Source: Euborellia annulipes (taxonomy: Eukaryota; Arthropoda; Insecta; Dermaptera; Anisolabididae). From it: a stretch of 64,000 bases of DNA. Below are positions 33,073 through 45,036 of the stretch, one piece after another. Within the stretch, counting starts at the first letter, position 1. The number at the start of each line of letters is the position of its first letter. The notes beneath the pieces were generated by a model that saw only the letters and a list, made by a program, of their open reading frames with translations, was not told where the DNA came from and did no database searches. The DNA is taken from contig JAKCPI010031726.1 of the NCBI GenBank assembly GCA_023213315.1, forward strand, positions 98,949-162,948. Reading direction: 5' to 3'. Made by a program: the position numbers and the translations under genes.

Positions 33073-33744
33073 TTAGTTTAAAATTTATTTTAGTCATGTC
33101 TAAGAGATTAACTTTATTTAATAAAATATAAATTATTTTTTCTCTCCCACTAAGATTGCTGCATCCTCATCAATTTATAAAAGTATTTTTGATCTTTTTG
33201 ATCGTATTAACCTACATAAATAAATCCTCTCTGATATTTTTTTAAATATTTGTTCTCTACTTGATCCATCCATTGTCAAGATATTGTTTTCATAGAAATT
33301 TAATTTTTTGTTTATTTTGTAGAGAAAGTTTTAGCGTTCTTAGGTTCATCCTTCTTTCTATTTAAAGACTTGAAACCTCTCAATTGTTGAATACAAAGCA
33401 TACCAGGATTCTATGAAATTATTTTTTTTAGAGGTCATTTAAAAAAGGATCAATTTTTCATTTAACTTAATAACCTTTCCACCTGTAATTAATTTAAGCC
33501 GATTATCAACATCTTCCTTCTTTCATCTCCACCTCCAGTCATCTGTCAAAAAGGATAAAGGATCTCTCTTCTCTCTGAGAGCTTCTCCATTCATCTCTCT
33601 TCCTTTCTTCTAAAGTCACTCGTCCATCACTTAACGACTAAATTGGATCTCAGGGGATGAGAGAATCTCTCAACAACTTGGGGGATCATATACATGATTA
33701 AATATTAAATTATAAAAATTCAATTTTTGATTAATCCACCTTTT
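33073..33744. other. AT-rich gap, no gene seen
   Basis: Pyrimidine-rich stretches (about 33570-33620) but no coding frame, tRNA-like boxes or inverted repeat. Confidence 0.5.
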
Positions 33745-34263
33745 TACTTCCTCTTACCTCTATATAGATATATGTTAATATATAGAGAGAAAAAAGTATT
33801 GGTTTCATGTCAAAAATTCGATTTTGGTGGATATATACGTTTTGAGGATCCCTCAGTCCAAAAAACTGGTTTTCGCGACATGGTCTGTCTGGTTGTGTCT
33901 GTGTGTTCAATTTTAAGCATGAATAAATTGAGCTACGAGGTTGAAACTTAATATTTATTAGGCACCCTCCTGAAGCGTGAAAATAAGCTTTTGAACAAAA
34001 TCGACCAAAGAGTACTAGTAATTTACTGATGCTTTTTTTTCAGTTTTTTTCGATTTTCTCAAAATTCGTTTCAACGATTTTTTTCTACTTTATCAAAATT
34101 CGCACTAAGGATTTTGATTAAAATTCAAAAATCAATTATTTTTTTAGATGCTCTTTAAAATATATATTCTCATTTTGCTCTCAAAATTGTTTGAAGAACA
34201 CTTTACTCTTGTAGTTTGTACTTCATAGGAAAGATAGGAGAAATGGTCACACCAGATTTTTTT
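33745..34263 (+). mobile_element. Family H, single arm, inner hairpin reduced
   Basis: The outer end is TTTACTTCCTCTTACCTC. A duplicated block in the arm (TTTTCTCAAAATTCG and TCAAAATTCGCACTAAGG) makes it slightly longer, and it ends at GGTCACACCAGATTTTT with only half of the inner palindrome. Confidence 0.8.
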
Positions 34264-34302
34264 AGAGAAATAGAGAAAATTCGGATTTTAATAAATAAAA
34301 CA

Positions 34303-34671
34303 TTAAGGTGCGCCTTTCGGGGCGCTAATTTTGGGAAATTCCAGCGGCCACAATTTTGAAGCTATCGACCTCAAATTTTTTTAAAATTAAAGCTATTTAA
34401 AATATCTACAACTTATACAAGCCCTTTTTTTGATTTTCGAAAAAAATATATTTTTAAAAAATTCGCTCTATATCTTATAGATAATTAAATTAGTAATCAT
34501 TGTGTTAAAAAATAATCGATTTTTTACCCTTAATTAATTAGCTGGAATCTTTCAAATGAAATGGAATAAATCCCTTGCTTCCCTATGTGAAAAACTAACG
34601 CCATCTCTTGCCGCATTGAGCAACTCGGTACTGAATCGTCTTCTAACGGTTTTTCGAGACGCCCACCTTAA
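34303..34671 (+). mobile_element. TTAA-flanked family T element, complete
   Basis: It begins TTAAGGTGCGCCTTTCGGGG and ends CGAGACGCCCACCTTAA, with TTAA at both edges. Inside are AAATATCTACAACTTATACA and AACTAACGCCATCTCTTGCC, shared with the copies at 51140 and 60392. Terminal symmetry is imperfect. TTAA flanks are typical of piggyBac-type insertion, which is an inference here. Confidence 0.7.
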
Positions 34672-35243
34672 TTTGAGTTTACTTTTTTTTTTTATTTTTG
34701 CTAAATTTTAATTTCCAGTCCAATAGAGCTTCCAAGAACATATTTATTTTTCTATTAAATTTTGGTATTGATTTGATTCATAGAATCATTTTCTGACTTT
34801 TCTATACAAAATATCAATCAACCAGATTCTGAGAGTGCCTTTGGCTAAAAAACGATGAAAAGAAAAAAGAAAAAGACAAAATTAAATTTCTTAATATTAA
34901 TATATAGATTCAATTTTTACTATCTAATTTCTTTTAAGATTTTTTTTCAAACGCTTAATAGCCTTGAAACTTATTTCATAAGATTATTTTTAATTAAAAA
35001 AAAAAATTTATAATTAAGAAATTCAAGGACTTTAATCTTTTATAAAGACTTCATTCACATCAAAGAGCAAAATATAGTTATTACCTTGGGGATGAGAGTA
35101 ATCTCAAACGATCCCTCCCCCCTTCTCTTGGACAGAAAAAATGTATTTTATAATTGTGATTAATATTCTTTATTAATGTCAACGAATCCACCTTTTTTCA
35201 CTGTATAGTAAAGTCAGAAAAATATCAATCCGAAATATAAATT
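34672..35243. other. AT-rich gap, no gene seen
   Basis: Homopolymer-rich sequence; no supported feature. Confidence 0.5.
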
Positions 35244-36415
35244 TAAAAATCTGGTGTGACTTAACGCCCATCAGATTTTTTTGTGTCGAGATATATTTAG
35301 TTTTCCCCATAGCACCTTAGTTCCAAACGTGACCATTTCTGTTCATAAATGACGCTGGTCTACGAATGGTGTACTTCAAACACGTTTTAGGAAAAAAACT
35401 ATATTCTTTTTAAAGAACATTTATTAATTTAAATCAAAATTGTTCCAGTGAATTTTAAGAAATTCCAAAAAAACTAAAAAATAAACTTTCTTCGAACAAT
35501 TTTACTTATTTTCTTTTTAAAGACCATCTGAATTATTGAATCAAAATCGTTAGAAAAAATTTTGAAAAAACTAAAAAAGGGCTTCACTAAAGTACTAGTA
35601 GTCTACTTTTTGGTTGATTTTGTTCAAAAGCTTATTTCAACTGTCCGGGAAAGTACCTAACTTAAATATAAGATGTAATTAAATATTTATTAATTCATAT
35701 ACCCGAAGGGGTAAGGTTGTGCCGCCGGGAGTTTAACCACGGATCCATCAATTTGTACTCGATGTGCCCTTACCACTAGACCACAGCACGGCATTCGGGT
35801 ATATGAATTCCCTTGGAAAGCATTTTTAGATATCCTTATACAAATTCGGGGCCACAAATTTCCCCGTCGACAAGGTGCAATCCAGTTAGAATAACTAAGA
35901 CGACCTCAAATTTAATTAATAAATAAATAAAAAAATACATATACAATATTTAAGATATTATATACATCACGTATGTAAGCCGCGAATTGAAATTTATATA
36001 ATTAAATATTTATTAATTAATTTACCCGAAATAAGTAAGGGCAAATCGAGTACAAATTGATGGATCCGTGGTTCAACTCCTGGCGGCACACCCTTACTTT
36101 TTTCGGGTATATGAATTAAAAAATATTTAATTATATAAATTTTATTTCGCGGCTTACATACGCGATGTATATAATATCTTAAATATTGTATATGTAATTT
36201 CTTATTTATTAAATATAAAATTTCACCTCATAGTTCATTTCCTTTATGCTTAAAATCATCAAACACAGACAGACAGACAGATCAATTTGCATTCCACTTT
36301 TTTTGGACACACGTGACCTCAAAACGTGTATTTTTAATCAAAATCTCGACATTGTATTTTTGACATAATCGCATTACTTTCTCAATATAGCCTATATTAC
36401 ATATATAGGAGAAAT
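35244..36415 (-). mobile_element. Family H element, minus orientation, interrupted
   Basis: It starts with a minimal inner end (AATCTGGTGTGACTTAACGC then CATCAGATT), continues through the reversed arm, and ends near TTACTTTCTCAATATAGCC. About 540 bp of a SINE-containing palindrome (35672-36210) splits it exactly within the CTTAAATATAAAATTTCA word of the arm. Confidence 0.75.
35672..36210. repeat. Palindrome built from two tRNA-derived SINEs (family 3)
   Basis: The left unit (tRNA-like 35719-35790, minus) has CTGTGGTCTAGTGGTAAGGG and GTGGTTAAACTCCCGGCGGC on the minus strand. The right unit (36035-36092, plus) has CCGTGGTTCAACTCCTGGCG. Both are bounded by CCCGAA ... TTCGGGTATATGAATT. A second inverted pair, GTAAGCCGCG / CGCGGCTTAC with TATACAATATTTAAGATATT, lies around them. 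Confidence 0.65.
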
Positions 36416-36589
36416 AAAAAATTATTTTATTATTAAATTACTACTCAGTGAAGACGCATATTGATTAAGAAAGAGAAATTCTAATTGGAATTTATCTCGA
36501 TATCCATCAATTAGAGTTAGACCAAGTATTAATTAATGAACTTATCCGAACACGGGGCGGGAAAGAGAGAGAGATAATTATCGGAATTT

Positions 36590-36850
36590 GAATATCCCCA
36601 TTGGGACGACAACGACGACGACGAGAAACGACTTTACGCTCAAAAGGTCTGTCTGTCTGTCTGTCGTCTCCGCCCCAATGTTCATCATCGTCTGTACGAT
36701 TTTTCCCGTCTCGTTTTGGTATTTTACGAGCGATGACGACGACGAAGGGTTGATGTCCCCAAACCCCTACCCAACAGCACGTCTTATCCAGCAGAGAAGC
36801 TCGTATATAGCCTGTTTTATATATGACCCATAGAACGCACACACACGCCA
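36590..36850. other. GC-richer island with GAC/CAG-type repeats
   Basis: CGACAACGACGACGACGAG, a (CTGT)n run at about 36649-36665 and CGATGACGACGACGAAGGG. Frames are open on both strands (61-118 codons) because of the triplet repeats, with no domain or splice support. Possible non-coding conserved or regulatory DNA. Confidence 0.35.
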
Positions 36851-37258
36851 TCTCCTTGACCAAGATATAGAATATATATGAAATGTTATTTAGGTCCTAT
36901 ATCATATTGTATGTGTTTTTTTTTTTCTGTTGAGAATGCAAAACGGAAAGTACCTGGTGGTACTGATTGGTGGTAGGGAAAACGGCGCCCAACCAAGCAA
37001 AAAAAAAGGCGTTGTCGTGGTGTTATCAATTTCACTTTTTTATATATCACATCCGCTTTACTACGAAATTGAACCTCCTAAAATCTAATTTAGACCCGAA
37101 GGATGGAAATATCATTTGACATCATGATAAGAGAGGCGAGAGAAAGATCATTTTTATGTATATATTTATATTTTAAAAAATACGAATATGTTTTCGAAAA
37201 ATTTATTTAAGAAAGAAATGCAAGAGGAAAGGATAAATTGTTATATTGATTTGCTTTT

Positions 37259-37640
37259 TACTTTCTCTTGCCATACATATATGGAATGTCGAAAATTTGT
37301 TTTTGAGATTTTGATGGAAAGGCAAGTTAAGTAAAAAAAAAAAAAAAATGGTCTGTCTGTCTGTGAACAAAATATTTCAAGTACCAAAAGAGCTACGAGG
37401 TGGAAATTGATATTTAAGTTAAAACCACCCCTTCATTCTCCTGACATACAACAGGACGGTTTTGAATAAATTTGACCAGATTTCTAATACTTTACTGATG
37501 AACTTTTTGAGTTTTTTTTTTCGATTCTCGCAAAATTCATTCTAACGATTTTAATTAAAATTCATAATTTTGAATTATTTTTTAGATACTGTTTAAAAAG
37601 TGTATTCTCAAGACCACTTTACTCTTATACTATATAAGAA
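37259..37640 (+). mobile_element. Family H, decayed single arm
   Basis: The outer end TACTTTCTCTTGCCATACAT is followed by a shortened arm with an A run at about 37334-37348. It stops after CTCAAGACCACTTTACTCTT; the inner hairpin is missing. Confidence 0.7.
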
Positions 37641-37654
37641 CGATATCATTATTA

Positions 37655-37845
37655 TATATAAAGCGCCTCACTTCCGTTGTATGTGCCTGTTCTCTCACTG
37701 ATTGGCCAGAGTGAGAGGAAGTGGAGCCAGGGAGTGAAATTTACAACTTTAGGTCAGAGAGGGAAATTTAAAATATCCAAACAGTGACTAAGAATAAATT
37801 TGATGCATTTGAAGGCGAGCAAGGGGGTCCAGGGGCGCAGCCAGA
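37655..37845 (+). mobile_element. Truncated Helitron
   Basis: It starts A|TCATTATTATATATAAAGCG, continues with CACTTCCGTTGTATGTGCC, and contains GGCGAGCAAGGGGGTCCAGG, a word shared with the Helitrons at 19513 and 26837. The terminal hairpin and CTAG are missing. Confidence 0.55.
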
Positions 37846-38626
37846 GTAGGACAGGCGCGATTTGCGATTTGCTTTACATGAACGTTTTGGTGAATAATGT
37901 TTTGAAATATTTTTAAAAATTATATAAATATTCGTAAAATAAATTCAAATATTATATTTTTACAGTTTTCTTCTTTTCGAGTTATTTAATTTTATAACAA
38001 GGATGGACAAACTTGTATGAATCTTGTTTATTATTTTAAAAATTCTGAGGCATCCTTAAAAAAATTGCCATTTGGAAACCTGATTTTCTCCATTTTTCAC
38101 TTGGAAATTTGAAGCTTACCTTTTGTATTCAAAAGTTGTGGGATGTGCGAATAATCACACCATATTTTTACAAAAATTTTATCTTCTAATAAAAAGTTAC
38201 TTAATTTTTTATATTCAGCTCTATCAAAAGGTAAAGAGGGATTTTTTTTTATTGGAAATGTAAATAGATTTAGAAGCATTTACACTGGTAGCTATAATAA
38301 ATTCCCTTCTCTCGTTTTTTATGCATTGCCGCTCTAAAAAGGTAAAATAAAATTTAATGTTTGATAATGTTAATATTAAAAAAAAATTTCTGTTATGCTG
38401 TTAAAGAATTACTTTTTTTTTTTTTAGGTGTGGAATCTAACAAATTACGTGAATTTTACTCTTTTATTTTAGGAAATTAGTAATATTCTTGGTGGAATAT
38501 AAAATTTTATTTCGTTTGATTTTAATTGTTCTAAAAAATATTTGATTTACTTAATTTGAAATTCTTTCATTAACTACGGTAATTGTAGTGCTATCCCACC
38601 AGATTTTTAGTGATTATTTGAACGAC
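37846..38626. other. AT-rich gap, no gene seen
   Basis: Homopolymer-rich. Two isolated scraps (AATAATCACACCATATTTTT at about 38150 and CACCAGATTTTTAG at about 38598) may be relics of H inner ends. Confidence 0.4.
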
Positions 38627-39152
38627 GTTATGCATGAAGGAACCAAGCGCCTTTAAACTAAATCTGAGGTAAGGGGCATTTCATTTGCACAATTGTAAAC
38701 AAAATCAAAGGCAATGACTTTTCTTGTTTTATAAAAAAAAAAAGCGAACGTGTGGGATCGTAGGATCTCCGGCAGGAACGAAGTTCTTCACGTCTTTTCT
38801 TCAATTCTCAGAATATAATTTAATATGAATATTATTTAAATAGACGGAAAGCCCCCCTTCGGAAATAAAGAAAAGGTGGGCGTGGCTTCGCCAAGACTTC
38901 GGCTAATCTCGCCTTCTGCCGCCGTCGCTCGGGCGCTGGGAACGCATTTTTGTTAGGAACTCGTTTTTGTTACGTTACATTTTCTCCCAATTCACCCTGC
39001 GTAAGCCGCGTAAAAAAACTTCGTTCCAAAAAAAAGTGCACATAGAAATAAAGTGGTGATTTAAATAAAGAGGTAGATCTTCTTTTTCCCTACAAGATGA
39101 CGGACTTATCTCAACTTAGAACATAATGGCGCTTGGTTCCTTCATGCATAAC
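38627..39152. mobile_element. MITE with 25-bp inverted ends
   Basis: Left GTTATGCATGAAGGAACCAA (continuing GCGCC) and right GGCGCTTGGTTCCTTCATGC (continuing ATAAC) are perfect inverted repeats. The interior has a GC-rich block (38858-38945) containing GGCGTGGCTTCGCC, and an inverted AACGAAGTT / AACTTCGTT. No target duplication was recognised, so the superfamily is open. Confidence 0.75.
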
Positions 39153-39409
39153 ATCGGCCATTTATAATTATGCCTATATATACATATTATAAACGACGAC
39201 TGGCGATACTACCAATTTTTTTAATGCCATCAATAGAAGTAAATAATTATAATTAACATTTAAATATGGATTATTATTAAATATATAAAAGAAATATATT
39301 TTACTATCATAGCAATCATCTTTTTTAGTGAAAACAAGAGTAAAGTGGTTTTCATAACGTTTTGAGAGAGAGATGACTAAAATTAGCAATCTATTAAATT
39401 CAAATAGCC

Positions 39410-39500
39410 GTGTGAGGTGCTGTGGATTAGTAGTGGTTAAGGCATACATGCCCTTCGGGTTCAAGATGGGTAGTTGGTTCGACTCCCGGTGGTACCCATT
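39410..39500 (+). repeat. tRNA-derived SINE head
   Basis: GGTGCTGTGGATTAGTAGTGG then TTAAGGC (A-box region) and TAGTTGGTTCGACTCCCGGT (B box). The head resembles family 3. The anticodon arm is replaced by CATGCCCTTCGGGTTCAAG, so it is not a working tRNA. Confidence 0.6.
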
Positions 39501-40226
39501 TTTTCTTTTTTTTGACTATTGATATATGCTAATTATATGAATTTTCTTCACTACCTATAGAATATATCTTTCTTATTTAGTTTAAATAATATTTAACACT
39601 CTACCGTAAAAATGTATCATATCATAGCATGAACTTTTTTTTCACTTATATAAAAAACTTTATAAAAGTCTCGATATTCAATAAATGGCTAAATGATTTA
39701 TTAAATTTTCAAAAATAAAAAGAAACTCAAACCAAAAGAAAAAAATATCATTTAAAAAAGAACAATAGAGCGAAGGAACGAAAAGGCTGGTTGGTTTGCT
39801 TTTCCTCTGAGACTTCTTTTCTTTCTTTCTTTCTTTCTTACTAGACAATAATTTTCTTTTTCTCTCTCTCTTCCCTCTTTTTTTATCCTTCTTTTAAGGA
39901 ATAATCACAACTTTTTTAATGTTTTTGATTGTTTGATATGATTTAAACGTGTAATAGTAAACTTTCTTTTTTTTTGTTTTTGTTTTACGAGTGTCAATTT
40001 TGACTTTGAAAAAAAAAAAAAAATATTGGATTATGGAGAGAAAAGAAATGGTCAACAGCTGTTAAAATTAATTTTTCAATAATAACAATAAATCTTTTTT
40101 TTTCTCTCTCCCTAAATTGAAAATTATTTTGACGTTTCTGACATCACATAAATATAATAATTATATCTTGTAGTATTTCAGTGACTTTTAATTGTTGATA
40201 GAGTCTGGAATAGAGTCAATATTTTT
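39501..40226. other. AT-rich gap with CTTT repeat
   Basis: (TTTC)n at about 39815-39838 and several T and A runs. No gene seen. Confidence 0.5.
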
Positions 40227-40460
40227 TATTTGAAATTCCTATCGGGATCCCCATTTATTTACCCGAGGTATTTACGTGCACGAAGACACACACCTCAAAC
40301 CAACCGGTCTCTGGCAGTAGCCATCTACCGGTACCCCGGGAAGTTAGATGATTTTCTATCTCCTGCTTTCATTTCTACCGTTGTAACGAGCTAATTCTTA
40401 TTTCTTTTTCCTTTTATCCATACTTCTATGCCAGGGAGGATGTCCTAGTTTAAAGATGTA
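40227..40460 (-). repeat. Long SINE (family 2), 3' body only
   Basis: TCGGGATCCCCATTTATTTA, CGTGCACGAAGACACACACC and GCCAGGGAGGATGTCCTAGT match the 15937 copy. The tRNA-like head and adjacent body are missing. Confidence 0.65.
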
Positions 40461-40594
40461 CTCCCTCAGCTTATATTAAAACAATAGATAACTGATATAT
40501 AATTAATTGTTCACTTGCTTTAAGATTTAAACATTTCTCTTTTCTCCCAAATTCCTTTCAAAGGCTCGTTCTTTTAAACTATTATATTTCTTAG

Positions 40595-41487
40595 CAGTGG
40601 CGTACCGAGGGGGGGCGGGGGGCGGTCCGCCCCAGGCCCCGTGCCGGCATAGGCCCCCATATATTTATTAAAAAAAAAATTTAATGAAAATTTCTCTTTG
40701 AGAGGCCTCGGGGCCCTCAGGGCTCAAATAAAAACCGAAAAATTTAGTTAAAAATCAAAATTTAATGAAAATTTCTCTTGTGAGGACCCGGGGCCCTCAG
40801 GGCTCAAGTAAAAAACGAAAAATTTAGTTAAAAAATCAAAATTTAATGAAAATTTCTCTTGTGAGGCCCCGGGGCCCTCAGGGCTCAAGTAAAAACCGAA
40901 AAATTTAGTTAAAAAATCAAAATTTAATGAAAATTTCTCTTGTGAGGCTCAAGTAAAAACCGAAAAATTTACATAAAAAAATCAAAATTTAATGAAAATT
41001 TCTCTTTAAGAGGCCCCGGGGCCCTCAGGGCTCAAGTAAAAAACGAAAAATTTAGTTAAAAATCAAAATTTAATGAAAATTTCTCTTGTGAGGCTCAAGT
41101 AAAAACCGAAAAATTTACATAAAAAAATCAAAATTTAATGAAAATTTCTCTTTAAGAGGCCCCGGGGCCCTCAGGGCTCAAGTAAAAATCGGAAAATTTA
41201 GTTAAAAAATCAAAATTTAATGAAAATTTCTCTTTAAGAGGATCCGGGGCCCTCAGGGCCCAAATAAAAACGGAAAAATTTAGTTAAAAAATCAAAATTT
41301 AATGAAAATTTCTCTTCGGGAGGTCCCGGGACCCTTGGGGTTCAGGGATATACGGTATTTTAAAAATATTTTTATGTATGGAGGAGAAGGATATTTAAAG
41401 ATGAGTACCCCCCCAAAAAAAAAATTCAATATAAGGCCCCCTCTTCTAGTGCCGCCCCAGGCCCCCAACTGCCTCGATACGCCTCTG
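40595..41487. mobile_element. hAT-type element with internal minisatellite
   Basis: Ends CAGTGGCGTACCGAGG and CCTCGATACGCCTCTG are flanked by the exact 8-bp duplication TTTCTTAG (40587-40594 and 41488-41495). Subterminal GGCCCC-rich blocks face each other. The interior is a tandem array, so no transposase is present. Confidence 0.9.
40676..41335 (+). repeat. Minisatellite of about 81 bp, nine copies
   Basis: TTTAATGAAAATTTCTCT recurs at about 40680, 40761, 40842, 40923, 40988, 41069, 41133, 41216 and 41298. Most units carry GGCCCCGGGGCCCTCAGGGC; two units of about 65 bp lack it. Confidence 0.9.
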
Positions 41488-41569
41488 TTTCTTAGAGATA
41501 TTTGAAATTAACAAATATTGAGAAGATCGAAGGAAAGCCAATTTTCTCTTTTTTTCTCTCTATTTCTCA

Positions 41570-42009
41570 CACACACTTCCTGCTGGTGATAAAATTTTAT
41601 TTCTAACCGGGATAGGGTAACTGGGGTATTTCCTTTGACAACCCAATCTGCCTGACTCGCTTGCTTTGTCAGGCTTCTCGATCACGCCTTTAGGAACGTG
41701 TGCCTCATATCTATCGGAAGTAGTATATACCTCTCCCTTAACACGAATATCTCCCACAGAGGAGTTAATTTAACAACAGGTCATTCAATCAATATATAAC
41801 ATTCACACCATCATCTTTCTCTGTCCTATCTAATGCACTATCTTAGTTCGACATGATTAAATCACTTGCGGAATACACAATTCAAAACTTTTAAAACTAA
41901 ACATGATAAAAGAGAATTATTTAAAAACATTTAAAAATAAACACGATAAAAGAAAATTATATAAAGAACACTTTTAGAAATAACATATTATCCACTTACT
42001 TTTGTCTTC
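41570..42009 (-). repeat. Probable 3' UTR of a non-LTR retrotransposon
   Basis: It lies directly downstream, on the minus strand, of the coding remnant below. The block 41570-41765 is GC-richer than its surroundings and has a chance 65-codon frame with no motif. The middle part (41780-42000) is AT-rich. Association with the retrotransposon rests on position only. Confidence 0.35.
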
Positions 42010-42680
42010 TCATATTGTCACCTGTGTAGGTAGATATGATGAAATGGTAAGGTCTTGTAAGTCTTCTAATTGACGAGCTTTCAGAAACTTTTGGAATGCT
42101 GTGGGGTCACGGAAGTTTGGGTTGATTTTTATTGCGTATAGTTGACGTTGGTGCTCATATGCTGGACATTCATTGATTATATGGAATGGGGTAGCTGGTG
42201 TAGTCGAGCAATGGCATAAAGGCAACGGAATTATGTTAAATCTTGCTAAGCGCGCAGGGGTCCGTGTATGATTTATTCTAATCCGGCTTATTGTGGTAAT
42301 TAGTGCTCTGGGTAGATCTCTGAATGGGGTGAATCACGGTATCCCAATATTTGGCTTGATTTTTGCTAATGCGGAGCCGGTTATTGTAGAGGTCTGCTTC
42401 CAAGAGTGGTTCCAGCTATTTTTTAAGTGAGCCTTTATTATTGAGAATATTTCATTCCATGGAGTTGGTACTTGCAAGTGTGTGCCTTGCTGGGCTGCCA
42501 GGAAGTCTGCTATTTTGTTGCCTTGAAATGTACTATGACCCTTGGTCCATCTTATGGAGATGTCTATGTACCTTTCACCTTTGCCTTTCTATTTGCCTTT
42601 GACTAACAAGCTATTTATGTATCCTGCTTGGTTGTTTGTTCGTTTGGTAGTTCTGAAGTTTTGTATCTTGGGAAAAATTA
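42010..42680 (-). pseudogene. Non-LTR retrotransposon ORF2 C-terminus (RNase H and zinc knuckle)
   Basis: The minus-strand translation shows an RNase H end, YIDISIRWTKGHSTFQGNKI then ADFLAAQQ, matching the W-x-x-GH...GN-x-x-AD-x-LA pattern. Further on comes a C-x-C...H...C knuckle, PLCHCSTTPATPFHIINECP, at the C-terminus, and a stop at 42010. An in-frame TGA at about 42330 breaks the frame between the two. The upstream reverse transcriptase and endonuclease are missing from the window, as usual for 5'-truncated copies. The clade (I, R1 or similar) is not determined. Confidence 0.7.
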
Positions 42681-44289
42681 ATACTTATAATTGTCTTACT
42701 TGAAATTAATTCATTTATTATCGATATTAACAGAATTATAGACATTTATTTAAAAAAAAGGCGATATTTTTCAATAATAATTAAGATTTTCATTTGAATC
42801 CCTCTCGTAATTAAATCAAAAAGCTTTCTTAATTTCATATTATTATCTCTCTCTCCGTCTTTCTTAACTGTCCACACACTCTAATTCAAGTAGTTATTAG
42901 AAAGGATGGAAGTAATTACCCAATCATCATTAAAGTAACATGAATGGGCAGGGTGAACCTATCTACACACTCTCTATATATAATATTTATCTTGTTATCA
43001 CAAGTGAATGGGTCGCCATGTTATCATCACCTCCACAGACATGTGCCATGCCATGCCATGGATGGGTGGTCGTTATTTTCGGTACAAAAGAGAGAGGGAA
43101 GGATAATTTAACTGCTGTCTCTTTAAGGGAATTGATTTCTCTTTTTATAGGCAGTTAGCCTGAGACTTTTGTTATATTATATTCATTGCCAACAATCGTT
43201 AATTTAGAGATTCAGTGCAAGTGTTTCCCAAACAAAATTATTAAATTCTGTGAGTTCCGATCTAGTTTACGAAATAAAGTAGCGAAATAAATTTTTCGCT
43301 TATTATATTAATCGACTCACAAATAAAGTATTAAATACTAGTTGTATACATACATTATATAATATTGTAATATAATAATATATTACACCAGCATTTTCAA
43401 AATACATGGAGATACCAAGTATAAAACCCAATTGTAACATAAAAAGATCTATCTAAAATAAGTTAGTAGAAATTCTCTCAAAGCATTGAAATTTACTAAG
43501 TCTTTGGCGTAAATAAATAAATAAATAAAAATTAGATAGCCAACCAACTATATTAAATTTAAACTTTTTTTTTCTCTCTTTCTCTCTGAAATTACTTTTT
43601 CAGTACACACACTGATAGTAAATTTTTCTTTAACATGTCTTAGAAAACGAAATTAGTTTTTTTTTTTTTTTTTTTGGACTTTCCATTTAACTTTTATTTT
43701 TCAATTTAAAATTTAATTTTTCCCGAAATAAATAAAACAAATAAGACAGAAGTAAGTTGCTTATCTTCATTAGGAAAAAAAAAAAAGAAAACTCAATCTT
43801 TGTGCACGCAAACAATTTTCAAGGAGTCATTAAGTTTTGTTTTATTGTTTTGATTAGATATATAAAAGAAAAAAAAGTAAAAAAGAGCATTTTTTTATTT
43901 TTTTTTTATTTCAATTAATGCTTTTAATAAAGATAAATTTGAACAAAAAAAAAGCTATTTGATAATATAGTATAACTAACAATAAGTAATTCAAATTTTT
44001 CAGTTCGAAAAGTTGCCGAAAAGTGTTTAATATTGGCTTTAACAATGACAATGAAATGTTTTTTTGGCATTCCTGGAAAATAAACAAAAATAGAGTTAGG
44101 CACTTTGCTAATTAGAACGTCGATATGTGTTCTTAATTACAAATAGATTCAGTGAAAACTGTGAATTTCTATAGAACATATACAAACATACATACGTTCT
44201 TCCCATTTCATTTTTATATATAAGTAATATGTAACATTAAATATATCACGAAAAGTTTCCTGAAGGATATAAAATGAATTATTATTTTT
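42681..44289. other. AT-rich gap, no gene seen
   Basis: Contains a small CCATGCCATGCCATGG palindromic word (about 43048), an (AAAT)n run at about 43510-43530 and a T run at 43658-43676. The 72-codon frame at 42940-43158 has no supporting motif. Confidence 0.45.
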
Positions 44290-44430
44290 TTTTTAAACAC
44301 TCACACTTTTTCTCATTCACACACACATACATACAGTCTTTTCGGCAACTTAGGCCATTTAAGACTTTAAACGATACTCGTATTTATATAATATATATTT
44401 ATTTGGGGTCCAGGCATTCTTATTTAAGCT
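44290..44430 (-). repeat. tRNA-derived SINE (family 1), 3' part only
   Basis: The GT-rich tail (minus strand), TTGCCGAAAAGACTG and TGCCTGGACCCC are present. It stops at AGCTTAAATAAGAA before the tRNA-like head. Confidence 0.65.
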
Positions 44431-45036
44431 AAAATGAATTTAAAATATGGAACGTTAATAATGAATTTCAAAAATTAATATTTCAGATGACAAAAAGAAT
44501 ATTTGATTATTGAGGTCTGATTATTAGATAGGTATTCGAACTAAAAAAAAAAAAATAAACAAAACCATGGCTTGACTTTCCACCCCTTTATCCCTTCCTT
44601 CTTTCATCCTAAAGCAACCAATAGAAGCGAAACCAATTTTAACGCTTATTTTAGTGGTGTGTTTCCAAACAAGCGGCTCTTTTGGAAAACGAATCCTTAA
44701 TTTAACGATGCCTAATAAAAGACATTGGGTCATTACCTTAGAAGAAGGTTAATTCGGTGCCGGGTTTTATAGGGGTTTTGTGGGGGTCGGTCGTTGGGTG
44801 TAAGTTGAAGGAGGTGGGGATAACACAGGACCAACGGTCACCTTGTTATTTACTAAACCGAAAAAAAGAAAAAATATATAAATATTTTATTAAATCTTAA
44901 AACTACGGATATAAAACTAATTAATTTCCTTTTAATGGCATCTTTTATAATTAATTTGATTGTTGAATCATGTATTGTTTGGTCATTTTTTCTGACAAAG
45001 TCTAATTTTTGATAATTTATGAGAGCTACTACTTTT
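44431..45036. other. Gap, no gene seen
   Basis: The patch 44740-44850 is G-rich (GGGGTTTTGTGGGGGTCGGT). The 69-codon minus-strand frame at 44524-44733 has no motif. Confidence 0.4.

Noticed and set aside
35719..35790. A possible tRNA gene (GTGGTCTAGTGGTAAGGG start).
   Set aside because: The T arm is broken (GTTAAACTC) and the unit is duplicated in inverted form next to it, as expected of a SINE.
36507..36863. A 118-codon minus-strand frame, the longest in the window.
   Set aside because: It is rich in R and D from GAC/CGT triplet repeats, overlaps an opposite frame of the same origin, and has no domain.
41560..41757. A 65-codon minus-strand frame downstream of the retrotransposon remnant.
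   Set aside because: It follows the natural stop of the RNase H/zinc-knuckle frame and has no motif; more likely 3' UTR.
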